Positions 24,301 to 31,381 of a stretch of DNA of 31,381 bases are shown here, piece by piece (positions within the stretch are counted from its first letter, which is position 1; each line of letters begins with the position of its first letter). Position numbers and translations under genes: made by a program. The stretch spans positions 1 to 31,381 of the forward strand of contig JANQGC010000216.1 in assembly GCA_028277515.1 (NCBI GenBank), read 5' to 3'. This stretch comes from Anaerolineae bacterium (GTDB lineage Bacteria > Chloroflexota > Anaerolineae > Promineifilales > Promineifilaceae). The notes below the pieces were generated by a model, which made no database searches, was not told where the DNA came from, and worked only from the letters and a program-made list of their open reading frames with translations.

Positions 24301-27300
24301 CGCAGTATGGTTGGACCATGTGCCGCTGTAATGGTAGATGGTCCCCTCACTATAACCAGAAACCGACAGCGTATCATCCACTGCGCCATGTTTGGGAGTA
24401 TGTGCTGCCGGCCACACCTGGAGCGAGGATATGGCGTCGTTCTCATAGTCAGGCAACACCATACGATAACGATAGAAATCAAAGGGCCACGCCGTACCGC
24501 CGTAATTGGAGTCTTTGTACAGGATCCCCGCGGTGATATCGCTGTACTGGTCAAATTGCAGGCAACTGATGGCGTCATTGAAGTTAGGGTCATTATCGCT
24601 CAAATCGGGATCATCGTTGGTAAATGTCTGCAAGGTGCCACCACAAGAATCACCCGATCCAGAGTCACGGTAGGCATTCAATCCGAAATACGAACTGTCG
24701 GTCCAACCATTGTCATGAGACGAACGCCAGTTAGCGGGCGCATACTGGTAATTTCCAGTGGAGTCGGGCTGATTGGAGAAATTACTCTTGAACTGCTGGT
24801 TTCCTTCAGCGCCCCATTCCCAGTTATCCATTCCCAGATCGGTGCGGTTGCCATCCCAGGAGCCAGGTAGGAAGAGATCGAAGGAAACCTCGATGGTGTC
24901 GTGGGCCGGCAGGTCACTCAGGTTCAGATTGACGGTTTCATTGCCGAAAGTGCCCAGGAATTTCGTGCTGCCCTCTGCAGTGGTCGCCGATTGGGTATTG
25001 ATTTTATCCCAATAAAAACCGGCGCCCGATTCAAAGTCGTAGGAGAATATCTCCACGATGCGCTTCGAGGTCTGGATCTCCAGGTAATCATCCGTACCAT
25101 CGAATTGTGCCGCCGCATAAGCAGCGCCCTTAACACCCATCGTGGGACAATGGCCATCTGAACAGGTGGCATTGAAGCCATTATTGGTGGCGTCGATGAA
25201 AGTCGTCGAACCAGCCACCTCGTCCAGGTCGAAAATGGCGATGGCGGAATCAAAAACATCTCTGACTTCGGCCGCAGAGAGCGCGCGGTCATAGATGACG
25301 ATGCCGTCCAGCGTGCCCGCGAAAAAGTCCGATGATATCCGGTAATCGGGGTGAGCGATTTTGACGCTATCTCCTGCATTACCACCATGTAAGGCCGAGT
25401 ATATATACGAGCTGTCGGTCGCATTCAGCCCATCCACATACATCCGGCCCACACCGTTGGCTCCACTGGAATAGTCCCACACCACAACTACGTGGTGCCA
25501 GAAGCCATCATTGACAGCCACGGTGCTAGCGATCGCGCCGTTACCGTAGCCGTCAAAAATGGGTCGTCCTTCAAAATCCAGGTAAAAGCTGCTCTCACCG
25601 TATTCATAATTGGTGTCACCGTCGTCCCTGGTCAAAATGGGGCCTAACGTCTCTGAAAAAATGACATCGGTTTTGACCCAGGCGCCGATGGTAAAGTCTC
25701 CTTTCGCCAGTTCGACTACCTCGGCATGCGTGTCCAGGTAATCGTTCTTACCGTCGAAAACAACGCCATTGCCAAATCGGCCGCTTTCACCGGCCAGCGG
25801 GCAAGTGTCGTCACTGGTGCAAGCGGCATCGTGGCCCTGGCCCGAACTATCCGCAAAATCAGTGGCGCCGGCGCTTTCTTCAAAATCCAGCTCCATTACC
25901 GGATGGCGATAAATACAGGCCAGCCCCACGCCCGGCGTGAGATTACCTGTCACAAATGGGGAGGATACTTGTTCATCGCTTTGACGGATTGAACCATCCG
26001 GGCCGATGACTATCAATGTCGTGCTGGGATCCCCCCAGCTAGATGCCCAGGCAAAAATCCATCCGCTGTTTTTGGCGTCGGCGACGACGTTAGCGATCAC
26101 CTGGGCCTGAGCACTCTGATTTGTGGCTAGCGTGATTTCCGTTGAGACGGTGGTAGCGTGCAGCCGCCGGGCTTGCAGCGAGTAACTACCCAACCCGGGT
26201 TTGGTCATGTAGACGGCCAGCACTTGCTGGCTGATCGCATCGTAGGCCAGTCTTGGCGCGGTCCAGGCGTCCCAAGGGAATCTTCCGTCACCGATTTGCT
26301 GCCTAACACCGGGAGCACCGGACTGATCCACGATCGCATACCATAGGGTGTTGTCCCAACTGTCCCACCAGGCTGCCACATAGCCGGAGAAGGCGCTCCC
26401 ACCCCATACCAGGCTGACCTGAACGGCGGTGTCAGAGTGTCCCAAGATAGCGTCCGGAATCTCTTGCCCGGACTCGGTTAGCTGGCCGTCATTGGTTACC
26501 GGCCGCACCCACAATTCTTTTGTCGTTCCATATTGATCCGGATCGGCAGTTCTACCCCAACCCACCATGAAGTCACTGCCATCGCTGGCGACGGATGCCG
26601 GGCTGACATTGTATCCGCCATCCTGGGATTCAATCGTCATAGTCGAGGGATTGCTGAGGCTGTTGTGCAGCCGCGCGGCCATCACCTGAAAAGTGGAGTC
26701 GCTGGAATTCTGCTCAGTCCAGACGACGAGACAGATCCCGTCGTCGTTGCAGGCGATATTCGGCGTGGTAAGCGATGTTGTACTGCCAGATGTTGCCAGC
26801 GTTTGGTTGCCCAGCGACGTGCCGTCATAATCGAGCAGGTAAGCCACAATACTCTCGCTCCCATCCGTTGCGGTCTCCAACGAGGTGACCACAACATCTC
26901 CTGTACCCCAATCACTTATCGCGGCCACGGCCACGGCGCCGACGGTCCCATCAGTGCCCGCAACCGTCTGCATGACCGCCGGATCCCAGGTCCAGTTTGA
27001 GGCATCGTATTCAGTCACACTCATGTTGCTGGTGAGCACGGCCGACATGCTGGTCGATGTGTTGGGTGTAAGGCTGCTCACCAACGTTTGGGTGAAACCC
27101 CTGGTTAAATCGATAGCGGCCGACAAAGGGCCGCCTGTTAGTGGGCTGGGCAGGTCCAACGTGAGATCACCGACAAGCGTTGAGTCGTAACTCAGATTAT
27201 TGGCAGCCGTAGTGGTGTAGACAAAAGTGGTTGTTGGCAGCACATAACCATCGTCGGTGTTATCGCTGACATAAAGAGCAATGGGACTCTCGTTCCAGAC

Positions 27301-30300
27301 GTTGGGATGAAAGACCTGTGGGTTGTCGGGATCAGCCCAGGGCTGGCATTCGGGGCAAGTGTCCTGGGTGCGCTCGAACTTGTCGTTCATCCCATCGCCA
27401 TCGGCATCAGCCTGGAGTGGATCGCTCCACACGCGCGTCGAGTTGTTGCTGGAATAGGGCAAAAACCAACCGCCGAAGGGCGCGATCTCTTCCACGTCCA
27501 TCAGGCCATCATTGTCGCTGTCGACGTTGCCGGGGTTAGTGCCCTGGCGTAGTTCTTCGTCATCCCGGATGCTGTCACCATCCGTATCGGCATTGAGCGC
27601 ATCCAGATCTTCGCCACCTTCGGCCTGTGAGCGGGAGCGCAAGGTCAGCTCGTAAGCATCCGAGAGGTTGTCGCCGTCGGCGTCCCAGGTAGAATCATCC
27701 GGGTCCAGGCCCCCGGCGCTGTGCGGCAGCAGGCCATCGCCGTCCGCGTCGGCAAGGTGGAGCTGGCCACTGCTCCAGGAGCTCACATCCATGAACTCCT
27801 CCACCGTGGCGGGGAATACGTCGAGGGTGATCGCCGAGCCGACGTCATTCGAGTTGGCGCCGGAGACCGTTCTTGAACTGCAAATGCCAACCCAGCAGCT
27901 TAACCCGTTCAGCGCATAGGCTGAATTAAGGTTCAACTGCGTCTTCTGGTTGATGCCGGCCGAGAGCGCCACCCTGGCGGAAGCATGGTCGGTGACCGTG
28001 GCCTGGTAGAGCGGATACTCAATGTAGTTGGGATCGACATAGGTGTCGTATTCTGACACGCTCCAATCCGCCGAGCGGTCACCCGTCGAGGTGGACAAGC
28101 CGAGAGCGCTGCCATAAATCTCGCTTAACTCGTACACCAGGCTATTGGACTTTAGATCCTTCTGGCTGCGCGGCTCGGTCTGCTTCAGTGTCGTGGTAAT
28201 GGGCAAGGTGTAAATCATGGCGTTGCCTTCGGCGATGCCGGCAGCTTCGTCTTCTAATTTCAAGGCCATATCGCCGGATGCAACGTCGATATCCACCGTC
28301 AGGTCGTATTGGTAGATGACACTGGCAATCGCCGTCACGACCGTGCCCGTGATCGTCCATCCTGCGCCCAGGAGCATGGCGACAATGTCGATGAGGGAAA
28401 TGATAGCCACCAATATGGAGCCGATAACGCTGGTAGAGAGGACAAAGAGCACGACCGCGAGAATGATGACCGCAATAGTATCGGCGATGAGTTGGTTGAA
28501 GGCGATGGTGCCGGCCTGCACCTTGCCGCTGGCCACCACGTAAAGGAAAACGCCGATGGCCACGCCTATAGCTATGATAAGACCGATCACACCCGCGAGG
28601 CGCGAGGCGCCGACTAGCTTTGAGCTGCTGGTCAGCGTTTCGAACAGCGCCTCGCCCAGGCTGACCGTTTCGTCGATCTCGGTTAGCGCCTGGGCGAGCT
28701 GAACGGCCGATCTGATGGGACGGAAGATGGTATAATAGGTCATGATGGCCCCGATTGATACGGCGGCCGCGATGCTCCAGTCGGAACTGGTGTTGTGTAA
28801 AATGAACTTCTCGTACAGCGCTATGCCGGCTACGACCACGCCGATCATGACGAGTATGCCTACTGCCTCTCCATCCACGCCACCAATTAGGCGCGCCAGT
28901 CTCCACGCAAACAGCGGGCCTGAAAGACTCTGCCCCAATTCCGTCGCGGGCTCTTCAAAAAACAGGGCTTTCAGACCCCCGCTGCTACTAATTTCTGCAC
29001 TCGCATTTTTGAAATACAATTTAATCGCCTTTTTGATGATTTTACCGGTCAATCCGGCGATCTTCGCCGCCAGCGGTGCACTTTCTGTCTGGTAATTTGT
29101 CGACATTTGGGAATCGTTGACCTGGACGATTTTGATCGATGCATTGTACACGGCCAGGTATAGGAGTTGCGCCAACACCTGATCTGTATCCGGATAGTCG
29201 CTGTCGGCGAAGACGTCTACGAGCAGTTCTTCCATCTCTTCCCAAAAAGACTCGATATCGTAGGTAGTCCAACCAGTGCCGTTAACGTATTGGTAGGGCA
29301 CCCATTTGACACCTGCCAAAATCTCCGTTGGGATGGCATCCGCGCCGCTGGTGGGTAAATCGATAGTTAGACTGTTACCACTCCAGCTCAAATTGCTGCT
29401 GCCGCCAATCATCTCGTCCAGGTTGAGCGCGCGATAGGTCTCCTGCCAGGCGTACATTATCGTCGGCGTGATGGGGTTTGCGGCCGACCAGGCGGACGTA
29501 AAGTGATCCTCAAGCACTTGCTTCGTTGTAGTGATGGTCGTGGTCATCATCGCCAGGTCCATCGAATCATAGGTGCCGGTGGTGACACTCAATACGTTGT
29601 CGAGGTTCCAGCGGTCCTCATCGCTGACGTTGCTGTTAGTAGCATGATTAAAGTTGTTGGCAATCGTGGCCACTGTGACATCGAGATTGCCATCGCCGAC
29701 ACACTCATCATTGCTGTCAAGACTATCGCAGTCAGCGCCGGCCAGGAAGGTGTGGTCCAGGCCGTAGAACAGCCCAAACAAGGTATCCATGTAGAGTGGC
29801 GCATCCTCTGCCACCGCCGGGTCTTCGTAAATGACGGCTATATCGGCTTTTTGATCTTCGGTCACGTTCAGCCCGGTCAGGAACCACTCTTCGTCGTATA
29901 CATGGACGATCTGTAAATCATTGTATTGACTATACACGGTGCAAACATTGTTCTCATACGTCTCGCAGCGATCGACCAGGGCCTGCACCATCCATACCAG
30001 GCGCACCTGCTGAGAATTGCCCCAACTGCTGTCTGCCTGATAATACATGCGACCATAGAAAGCCACGTTTTTCTCGCCCGTCGTGTCTGTCACCAATTGT
30101 AGGGGTACATAGGCGACCTGGGTATCGCTCGAAGTCTGCTGTACGGAGATGCCAAATTTTTGAAGCAGATCGTCCGTGGGGAGATTATCCTCTGAGCCCA
30201 TGATCTCGATCGCCAGCATGGGGATCAGGCGCATATCCCCGTTATCGTTGGGCGATCTTGCTAGACTCGTATCCAGGTCGTAGAAGGTCTTGCCGTCGGC

Positions 30301-31381
30301 GTCCTGTATCTGCCCTTGCTGATCGTCATCCGGCCAATCCAATACATTCATGGTGTACCATAGATGGTCGGCATCCGTTGGGCTGAGTTGAAACTCGACC
30401 TTCACGAGCATGTCCTCGGTCAGGTCGTCTATGTTGAGCTGAAAGGGATTGCCTTCACTGAAAGTGTGAGAGTTCCTGGTGCTGAAATAAGGGGAGATGT
30501 CGAGGTTGTCCGGCACGCCGTCGCCATCATTATCTCGATCCCACATGTCCGGGGTGCCATCGCCATCGGTGTCGTCGGGTATATTATTGTTGTCTGCATT
30601 CAGATGCCACTCCTTCCCATCGGAGAGACCGTCCCGGTTGCTGTCGGCATTATTGGGGTCAGTGTACCAGGTGCGCGTGTAACCCTCCCCATCCACCAGG
30701 CTGACCCCATTTACCTCGATGTTATCATCCAGGAGATCCTGGTCAGTATCCGCCATGGATGGGGAAGTTCCCAGCAGACATTCCTCCAGATTCTTCAAGC
30801 CGTCCCCGTCGTCATCGCCGTCAGGAGTCGAGGTACAGGCACTCAGCCCATATTCGCTCGCTGTCGTTGTCGTGCTACTGGTAGTAGCGGCGGCTGCAGC
30901 CGCCTTTTCGGTTCGTTCCCGCGATAATGGATTCTGGTGCGGGTCGAAATCAGGGGAAAGCATGTTAGATAGGTATTCATCTTCTCCTTCCTGTTTCTTT
31001 GCTTTTGCCTCGATTTCACTCTTGCCTTCGAGTTGTTTGTCGCTGAAGGCCGCAGCATGGTGGCTGGTTAATAGAGGCGTGAACAGCATGGCCAAGATGA
31101 CGGTAAGGGCTACTCCCGTATAGATATACCTTGAACGCCCGCCGGAGATGAGTAGGGCCAATCCGACCAGGGCCAGAACCGCCAATAACCAGGCGCTGGG
31201 GTCAACTATTTTCGCCGTAAGCCCGACCATACCGCTTAAGACCTGATCTGTAAAGACACCGGGTGCCGGCGGCGCGGATTGGAAATTGACGAAATCCACT
31301 TCCACACGCGCAGTGACCATCTGGTCATCATGACTCTGGGGGAATTGCAGGTCGAATTCCTGGTGTAAGGGCAGGCCGTTC
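18370..31381 (-). CDS. Giant multi-domain surface protein with TSP3-like repeats, LamG and Ig-like domains; N-terminus outside window
   Basis: The frame spans more than 4,330 codons and is open to the right edge. The ATG at 31320 is preceded in frame by protein-like sequence without a stop, so it is probably internal. Numbering from it: two transmembrane helices (about 44-84); a Ser/Thr/Ala-rich linker; Asp-rich TSP3-like calcium repeats (165-277); about six transmembrane helices (818-1004); a second TSP3-like block (1187-1333); a repetitive beta region (about 1400-1800) with WTEQN- and VGWGR-type repeats; three LamG-like domains (about 1809-2025, 2030-2517, 2846-3044); about nine Ig-like modules, each opening with a D..PP-type motif; and a DOMON/CBM9-like region (about 3585-3800) followed by a CARDB-like stretch. 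It is probably a membrane-anchored adhesin or sugar-binding surface protein. Its role is unknown, and the signal peptide, if any, is off the window. Confidence 0.9.
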   Translation of the reverse strand, partial: NGLPLHQEFDLQFPQSHDDQMVTARVEVDFVNFQSAPPAPGVFTDQVLSGMVGLTAKIVDPSAWLLAVLALVGLALLISGGRSRYIYTGVALTVILAMLFTPLLTSHHAAAFSDKQLEGKSEIEAKAKKQEGEDEYLSNMLSPDFDPHQNPLSRERTEKAAAAAATTSSTTTTASEYGLSACTSTPDGDDDGDGLKNLEECLLGTSPSMADTDQDLLDDNIEVNGVSLVDGEGYTRTWYTDPNNADSNRDGLSDGKEWHLNADNNNIPDDTDGDGTPDMWDRDNDGDGVPDNLDISPYFSTRNSHTFSEGNPFQLNIDDLTEDMLVKVEFQLSPTDADHLWYTMNVLDWPDDDQQGQIQDADGKTFYDLDTSLARSPNDNGDMRLIPMLAIEIMGSEDNLPTDDLLQKFGISVQQTSSDTQVAYVPLQLVTDTTGEKNVAFYGRMYYQADSSWGNSQQVRLVWMVQALVDRCETYENNVCTVYSQYNDLQIVHVYDEEWFLTGLNVTEDQKADIAVIYEDPAVAEDAPLYMDTLFGLFYGLDHTFLAGADCDSLDSNDECVGDGNLDVTVATIANNFNHATNSNVSDEDRWNLDNVLSVTTGTYDSMDLAMMTTTITTTKQVLEDHFTSAWSAANPITPTIMYAWQETYRALNLDEMIGGSSNLSWSGNSLTIDLPTSGADAIPTEILAGVKWVPYQYVNGTGWTTYDIESFWEEMEELLVDVFADSDYPDTDQVLAQLLYLAVYNASIKIVQVNDSQMSTNYQTESAPLAAKIAGLTGKIIKKAIKLYFKNASAEISSSGGLKALFFEEPATELGQSLSGPLFAWRLARLIGGVDGEAVGILVMIGVVVAGIALYEKFILHNTSSDWSIAAAVSIGAIMTYYTIFRPIRSAVQLAQALTEIDETVSLGEALFETLTSSSKLVGASRLAGVIGLIIAIGVAIGVFLYVVASGKVQAGTIAFNQLIADTIAVIILAVVLFVLSTSVIGSILVAIISLIDIVAMLLGAGWTITGTVVTAIASVIYQYDLTVDIDVASGDMALKLEDEAAGIAEGNAMIYTLPITTTLKQTEPRSQKDLKSNSLVYELSEIYGSALGLSTSTGDRSADWSVSEYDTYVDPNYIEYPLYQATVTDHASARVALSAGINQKTQLNLNSAYALNGLSCWVGICSSRTVSGANSNDVGSAITLDVFPATVEEFMDVSSWSSGQLHLADADGDGLLPHSAGGLDPDDSTWDADGDNLSDAYELTLRSRSQAEGGEDLDALNADTDGDSIRDDEELRQGTNPGNVDSDNDGLMDVEEIAPFGGWFLPYSSNNSTRVWSDPLQADADGDGMNDKFERTQDTCPECQPWADPDNPQVFHPNVWNESPIALYVSDNTDDGYVLPTTTFVYTTTAANNLSYDSTLVGDLTLDLPSPLTGGPLSAAIDLTRGFTQTLVSSLTPNTSTSMSAVLTSNMSVTEYDASNWTWDPAVMQTVAGTDGTVGAVAVAAISDWGTGDVVVTSLETATDGSESIVAYLLDYDGTSLGNQTLATSGSTTSLTTPNIACNDDGICLVVWTEQNSSDSTFQVMAARLHNSLSNPSTMTIESQDGGYNVSPASVASDGSDFMVGWGRTADPDQYGTTKELWVRPVTNDGQLTESGQEIPDAILGHSDTAVQVSLVWGGSAFSGYVAAWWDSWDNTLWYAIVDQSGAPGVRQQIGDGRFPWDAWTAPRLAYDAISQQVLAVYMTKPGLGSYSLQARRLHATTVSTEITLATNQSAQAQVIANVVADAKNSGWIFAWASSWGDPSTTLIVIGPDGSIRQSDEQVSSPFVTGNLTPGVGLACIYRHPVMELDFEESAGATDFADSSGQGHDAACTSDDTCPLAGESGRFGNGVVFDGKNDYLDTHAEVVELAKGDFTIGAWVKTDVIFSETLGPILTRDDGDTNYEYGESSFYLDFEGRPIFDGYGNGAIASTVAVNDGFWHHVVVVWDYSSGANGVGRMYVDGLNATDSSYIYSALHGGNAGDSVKIAHPDYRISSDFFAGTLDGIVIYDRALSAAEVRDVFDSAIAIFDLDEVAGSTTFIDATNNGFNATCSDGHCPTMGVKGAAYAAAQFDGTDDYLEIQTSKRIVEIFSYDFESGAGFYWDKINTQSATTAEGSTKFLGTFGNETVNLNLSDLPAHDTIEVSFDLFLPGSWDGNRTDLGMDNWEWGAEGNQQFKSNFSNQPDSTGNYQYAPANWRSSHDNGWTDSSYFGLNAYRDSGSGDSCGGTLQTFTNDDPDLSDNDPNFNDAISCLQFDQYSDITAGILYKDSNYGGTAWPFDFYRYRMVLPDYENDAISSLQVWPAAHTPKHGAVDDTLSVSGYSEGTIYHYSGTWSNHTADTFSLYFTGETSSSDPEVWGLDNVVVTLKSDHGSVPLNDSSFTLSAWAKRNTTSTYDWIIGQGSQSGVNTGLQFGLGGNILSCGFPSDSLSADVGYNTDWRHYACTYDAATNTRTLYENGVVVASDSASADYAGVGSTTIGTLPWDIDWASPHFDGDIDEVALWTKALSADDILELYEKEKVEDESVLSCLFTRTANADTFGVHNLTLRDTTTSLGIDTQAITSTIGIDDDSPSVTILARSGGYAGGNGSFSVSGSASDPTSYVTKVEVQLNGGAWETAAGSETWSYSWDIGDLEDGSSLVVNARPTDVLGHVGDTASMSYTLDRQPPTVSFTAPGTQVRPTRDAQGRWLIPLSGTATDPATGGQPGSGVTAVEVLLEGAQGQEGNSWQEATVNADEGTWSLDYLFPANTVPSGDYTVMLRANDAVGNMTPTENYVTSAIAVDSQPPELSLESSNTNSPAHYSDSLNATTTIITQTLTLSGQVTDTNQIDAVEINFTPAEQIDALLGTILHLPFDETQDTEYFEDHSGANHPAVCSTCPSTNQTGQRDKAVDFDGSDIVTVDGIDLANSSFTLAAWAKRETSGEYSWLMSQGTRATDQGLQLGYRSSNVFTCAFYGDDLDTANQYTDTEWHHWACTYDAGSGLRTLYRDGLQVAQDTPAANYQGSGALHIGGFFDGEQLYNGLLDELTVHNRALAAYEVANLYAYGSGIWETAALSDGTNPTWNYTIPEGEDGLEGIYQINVRGIDALGNITTLDGQRIWRGEIDTRPPAVSFSAKVLTEVLGFQTINTGVQYECTATDFNLEEDQFCLGLTYATLPGFQSSDLELTTYDAVDQWYANTITDTTRLYEISASRSYGSADLPLHISVKTCDAYDNCTTTASSLASAGSEGSAVTTDSTTPVDDTPAAAITTPTDGTVLSSTVPIAVGGYAYAPDALHTITVTVNSEPAYTQNWATNSITHTLWSFEWTPPGQGEYRLQPMVKDWQGSDPPVLDHGTYLPMITAPGQTVTHPEVHRNAYTDVNGVYSGNISTIYVDLEPPAITIAADTLTMTNQIGVDTVRLAGTVEDNFTIHRVEVSVDDAPWRAAAVDDDGRWQVPVELPGTPDSEKFNVRARVTDKAGWQTTTGRLVTVDIVPPAHVDISLEYINTAGETVPTESYATLDDAAMLNMTWTGADDGSKIVSYRVGWSQSPTPNPDELAPVLLPGSQSQKVSEAQTWYGHVQVVDGVGNIRSQTVGPLYVDRPLTPDIVDDLDYQGWTKAVCALEGVDRRLEQTHPHTAGSERQRFYVSWNEDALRVSWHGANWNYDGDLFLYLDTRPAGAARLFNPYPDDQETILYLPGNTPDPVPETAGDGTSKAPQSLTGVPVMGADLVVWVEDGSQATLYRWDGTSWQFESVLDKAHFRFVSGGDASRTDLLLPFSMISIVDPGTAALGLLAVATEEEALRIWSTMPTRNPLNSPRVVNPLAAGGASNTFALVRAYFWNSLGDGLCPNGRLNEDGSGPAGGAFVDSDLQFSLSADPVGTTYSFVNDEMAWLWTPLFRFETVPIVPSNVFEHLDTEHPPVGQGETITFSVDYANHGSETATGVQVALNGQFSLRLAEQLIELGDIPPGATGTFTFTGQIDITGLEAELQEWAALEAFVYDDRSPRSSNVGPWSSAPLEWMWSDHKVDIAAPHAVGILEPVEVIGADPVMVRGYAYDESAIPLINLEVRDGRGVTEIQCPNAVPDYASWRCPWDPGAVTDGDIFELRAQAVDEFGHASGWTEWAILVVDTTPPTVSVDPGVGGQVLGPGFKTLRGALADNIAASAVRVCRAEDNCNTVSVRSPSDDPSQSQGIWSYVLPFPGVTQVDNHEQSLAVYGMDEVGNVSSEPVTITYRLDYTAPDLVLTDVAGEIALHSPDPVVKGTVLDGSHTNVYVHVTPPSGVEHRVKADVIEDSWSYTPFWSTPGEYRLWVHAVDVVNNRRTSGPHEVTVMVSGP
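22190..25900 (-). repeat. Three LamG-like domains, one split by an inserted domain
   Basis: LamG 1 is at about 25895-25240. LamG 2 begins at about 25235, is interrupted at about 25055-24205 by a separate beta-rich domain (FSYDFESG ... WGLDNVVVTL), and resumes to about 23770. LamG 3 is at about 22790-22190. The second half of LamG 2 (from SSFTLSAWAKR) and LamG 3 (from SSFTLAAWAKR) share long stretches, including ACTYDA and RTLY, showing duplication within the gene. Confidence 0.75.
27325..27762 (-). repeat. TSP3-like calcium-binding repeat block 2 in the giant protein
   Basis: Units such as DADGDGLLP, DADGDNLSD, DTDGDSIRDD, DSDNDGLMD and DADGDGMND repeat the pattern of block 1, here just beyond the transmembrane block. 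A CPEC pair near the end may bind metal or form a disulfide. Confidence 0.85.
28310..28870 (-). other. Mid-protein transmembrane block of the giant protein
   Basis: About six hydrophobic helices occur in roughly 190 residues (for example AVGILVMIGVVVAGIALY, LAGVIGLIIAIGVAIGVFLY and LIADTIAVIILAVVLFVL). They separate an N-terminal globular part from the long C-terminal extracellular-type part. Confidence 0.8.
30490..30828 (-). repeat. TSP3-like calcium-binding repeat block 1 in the giant protein
   Basis: Successive Asp-rich units such as DGDDDGDGL, DTDQDLLDD, DSNRDGLSDG, DTDGDGTPD and DNDGDGVPD spell the thrombospondin type 3 pattern. Such repeats bind calcium and often act as stiff linkers in surface proteins of Chloroflexota and other bacteria. 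Confidence 0.85.

Noticed and set aside
28142..28906. A 254-codon minus-strand frame rich in Arg and His within the giant gene
   Set aside because: It is the transmembrane block read in another frame; the composition is typical of a frame-shifted GC-rich sequence.
1..31381. CRISPR arrays, tRNA or rRNA genes, insertion sequences
   Set aside because: No regular spaced repeats, no tRNA-like cloverleaf and no transposase frame were recognised on either strand.
31320..31381. ATG at 31320 as the true start of the giant gene
   Set aside because: The frame stays open to the window edge with protein-like codons and there is no ribosome-binding site before that ATG.

Overview
The window looks like a chromosomal stretch of a Chloroflexota bacterium (Anaerolineae/Caldilineae-like). 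This is inferred from the huge LamG / thrombospondin-type-3 / Ig-like surface protein, the carbohydrate-type ABC importer without its own ATPase, and the general style of the enzymes. No rRNA or tRNA is present to confirm it. Both ends cut through genes: the left end lacks the N-terminal part of a thiamine-diphosphate (ThDP) enzyme, and the right end lacks the N-terminal part of a protein of more than 4,300 residues.

Layout. 2-1192 (+) is the ThDP enzyme. 1252-3609 (-) is a formylglycine-type arylsulfatase. 3840-17791 is a catabolic cluster in four transcription units: an FGGY sugar kinase (-, 5375-3840); uridine phosphorylase plus an M20 hydrolase (+, 5582-7659); isomerase MtnA, phosphorylase MtnP and a class II aldolase (-, 10322-7693); and a long + strand unit running GntR/FCD regulator, two ABC permeases, nucleoside hydrolase, xylose-isomerase-like TIM barrel, lipoprotein solute-binding protein, amidohydrolase (10456-17791). 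17792-18369 is the only long stretch without an intact gene. It holds a truncated glycosidase-like tail (-) fused at 17990/17991 to a second copy of the last 276 bp of the ThDP gene. 18370-31381 (-) is the giant surface protein.

How the cluster may work. The lipoprotein and permeases would import a nucleoside. The amidohydrolase (MTA/SAH-deaminase-like) would deaminate the purine. The nucleoside hydrolase would release the free sugar, while MtnP and uridine phosphorylase would release the sugar 1-phosphate. MtnA would convert the aldose 1-phosphate to the ketose 1-phosphate. The TIM-barrel isomerase and FGGY kinase could reach the same ketose 1-phosphate from the free sugar. The class II aldolase would split it into dihydroxyacetone phosphate (DHAP) and a two-carbon aldehyde. 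This resembles the known DHAP shunt / 5-deoxyribose disposal pathway, but with its own importer, deaminase, hydrolase and regulator, and with two arms converging on one aldolase. Residue changes in the nucleoside hydrolase (loss of the Glu that contacts the 5'-OH) and in MtnP (Asn where adenine-specific enzymes have Asp) fit a 5'-modified, deaminated nucleoside. This is inference from motifs.

Control. The same operator-like palindrome (TGTATACAGTATACA and TGTATTCTGTATACA) lies in both divergent promoter regions (5502-5516 and 10370-10384). At each it overlaps -10 or start-site positions of predicted promoters, so the GntR protein probably represses all four units. Two strong hairpins bracket the binding-protein gene.

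The segment 1193-17990 (sulfatase plus cluster) is enclosed by direct repeats of the ThDP gene 3' end, suggesting it arrived or was rearranged as a block. No integrase or transposase is visible.
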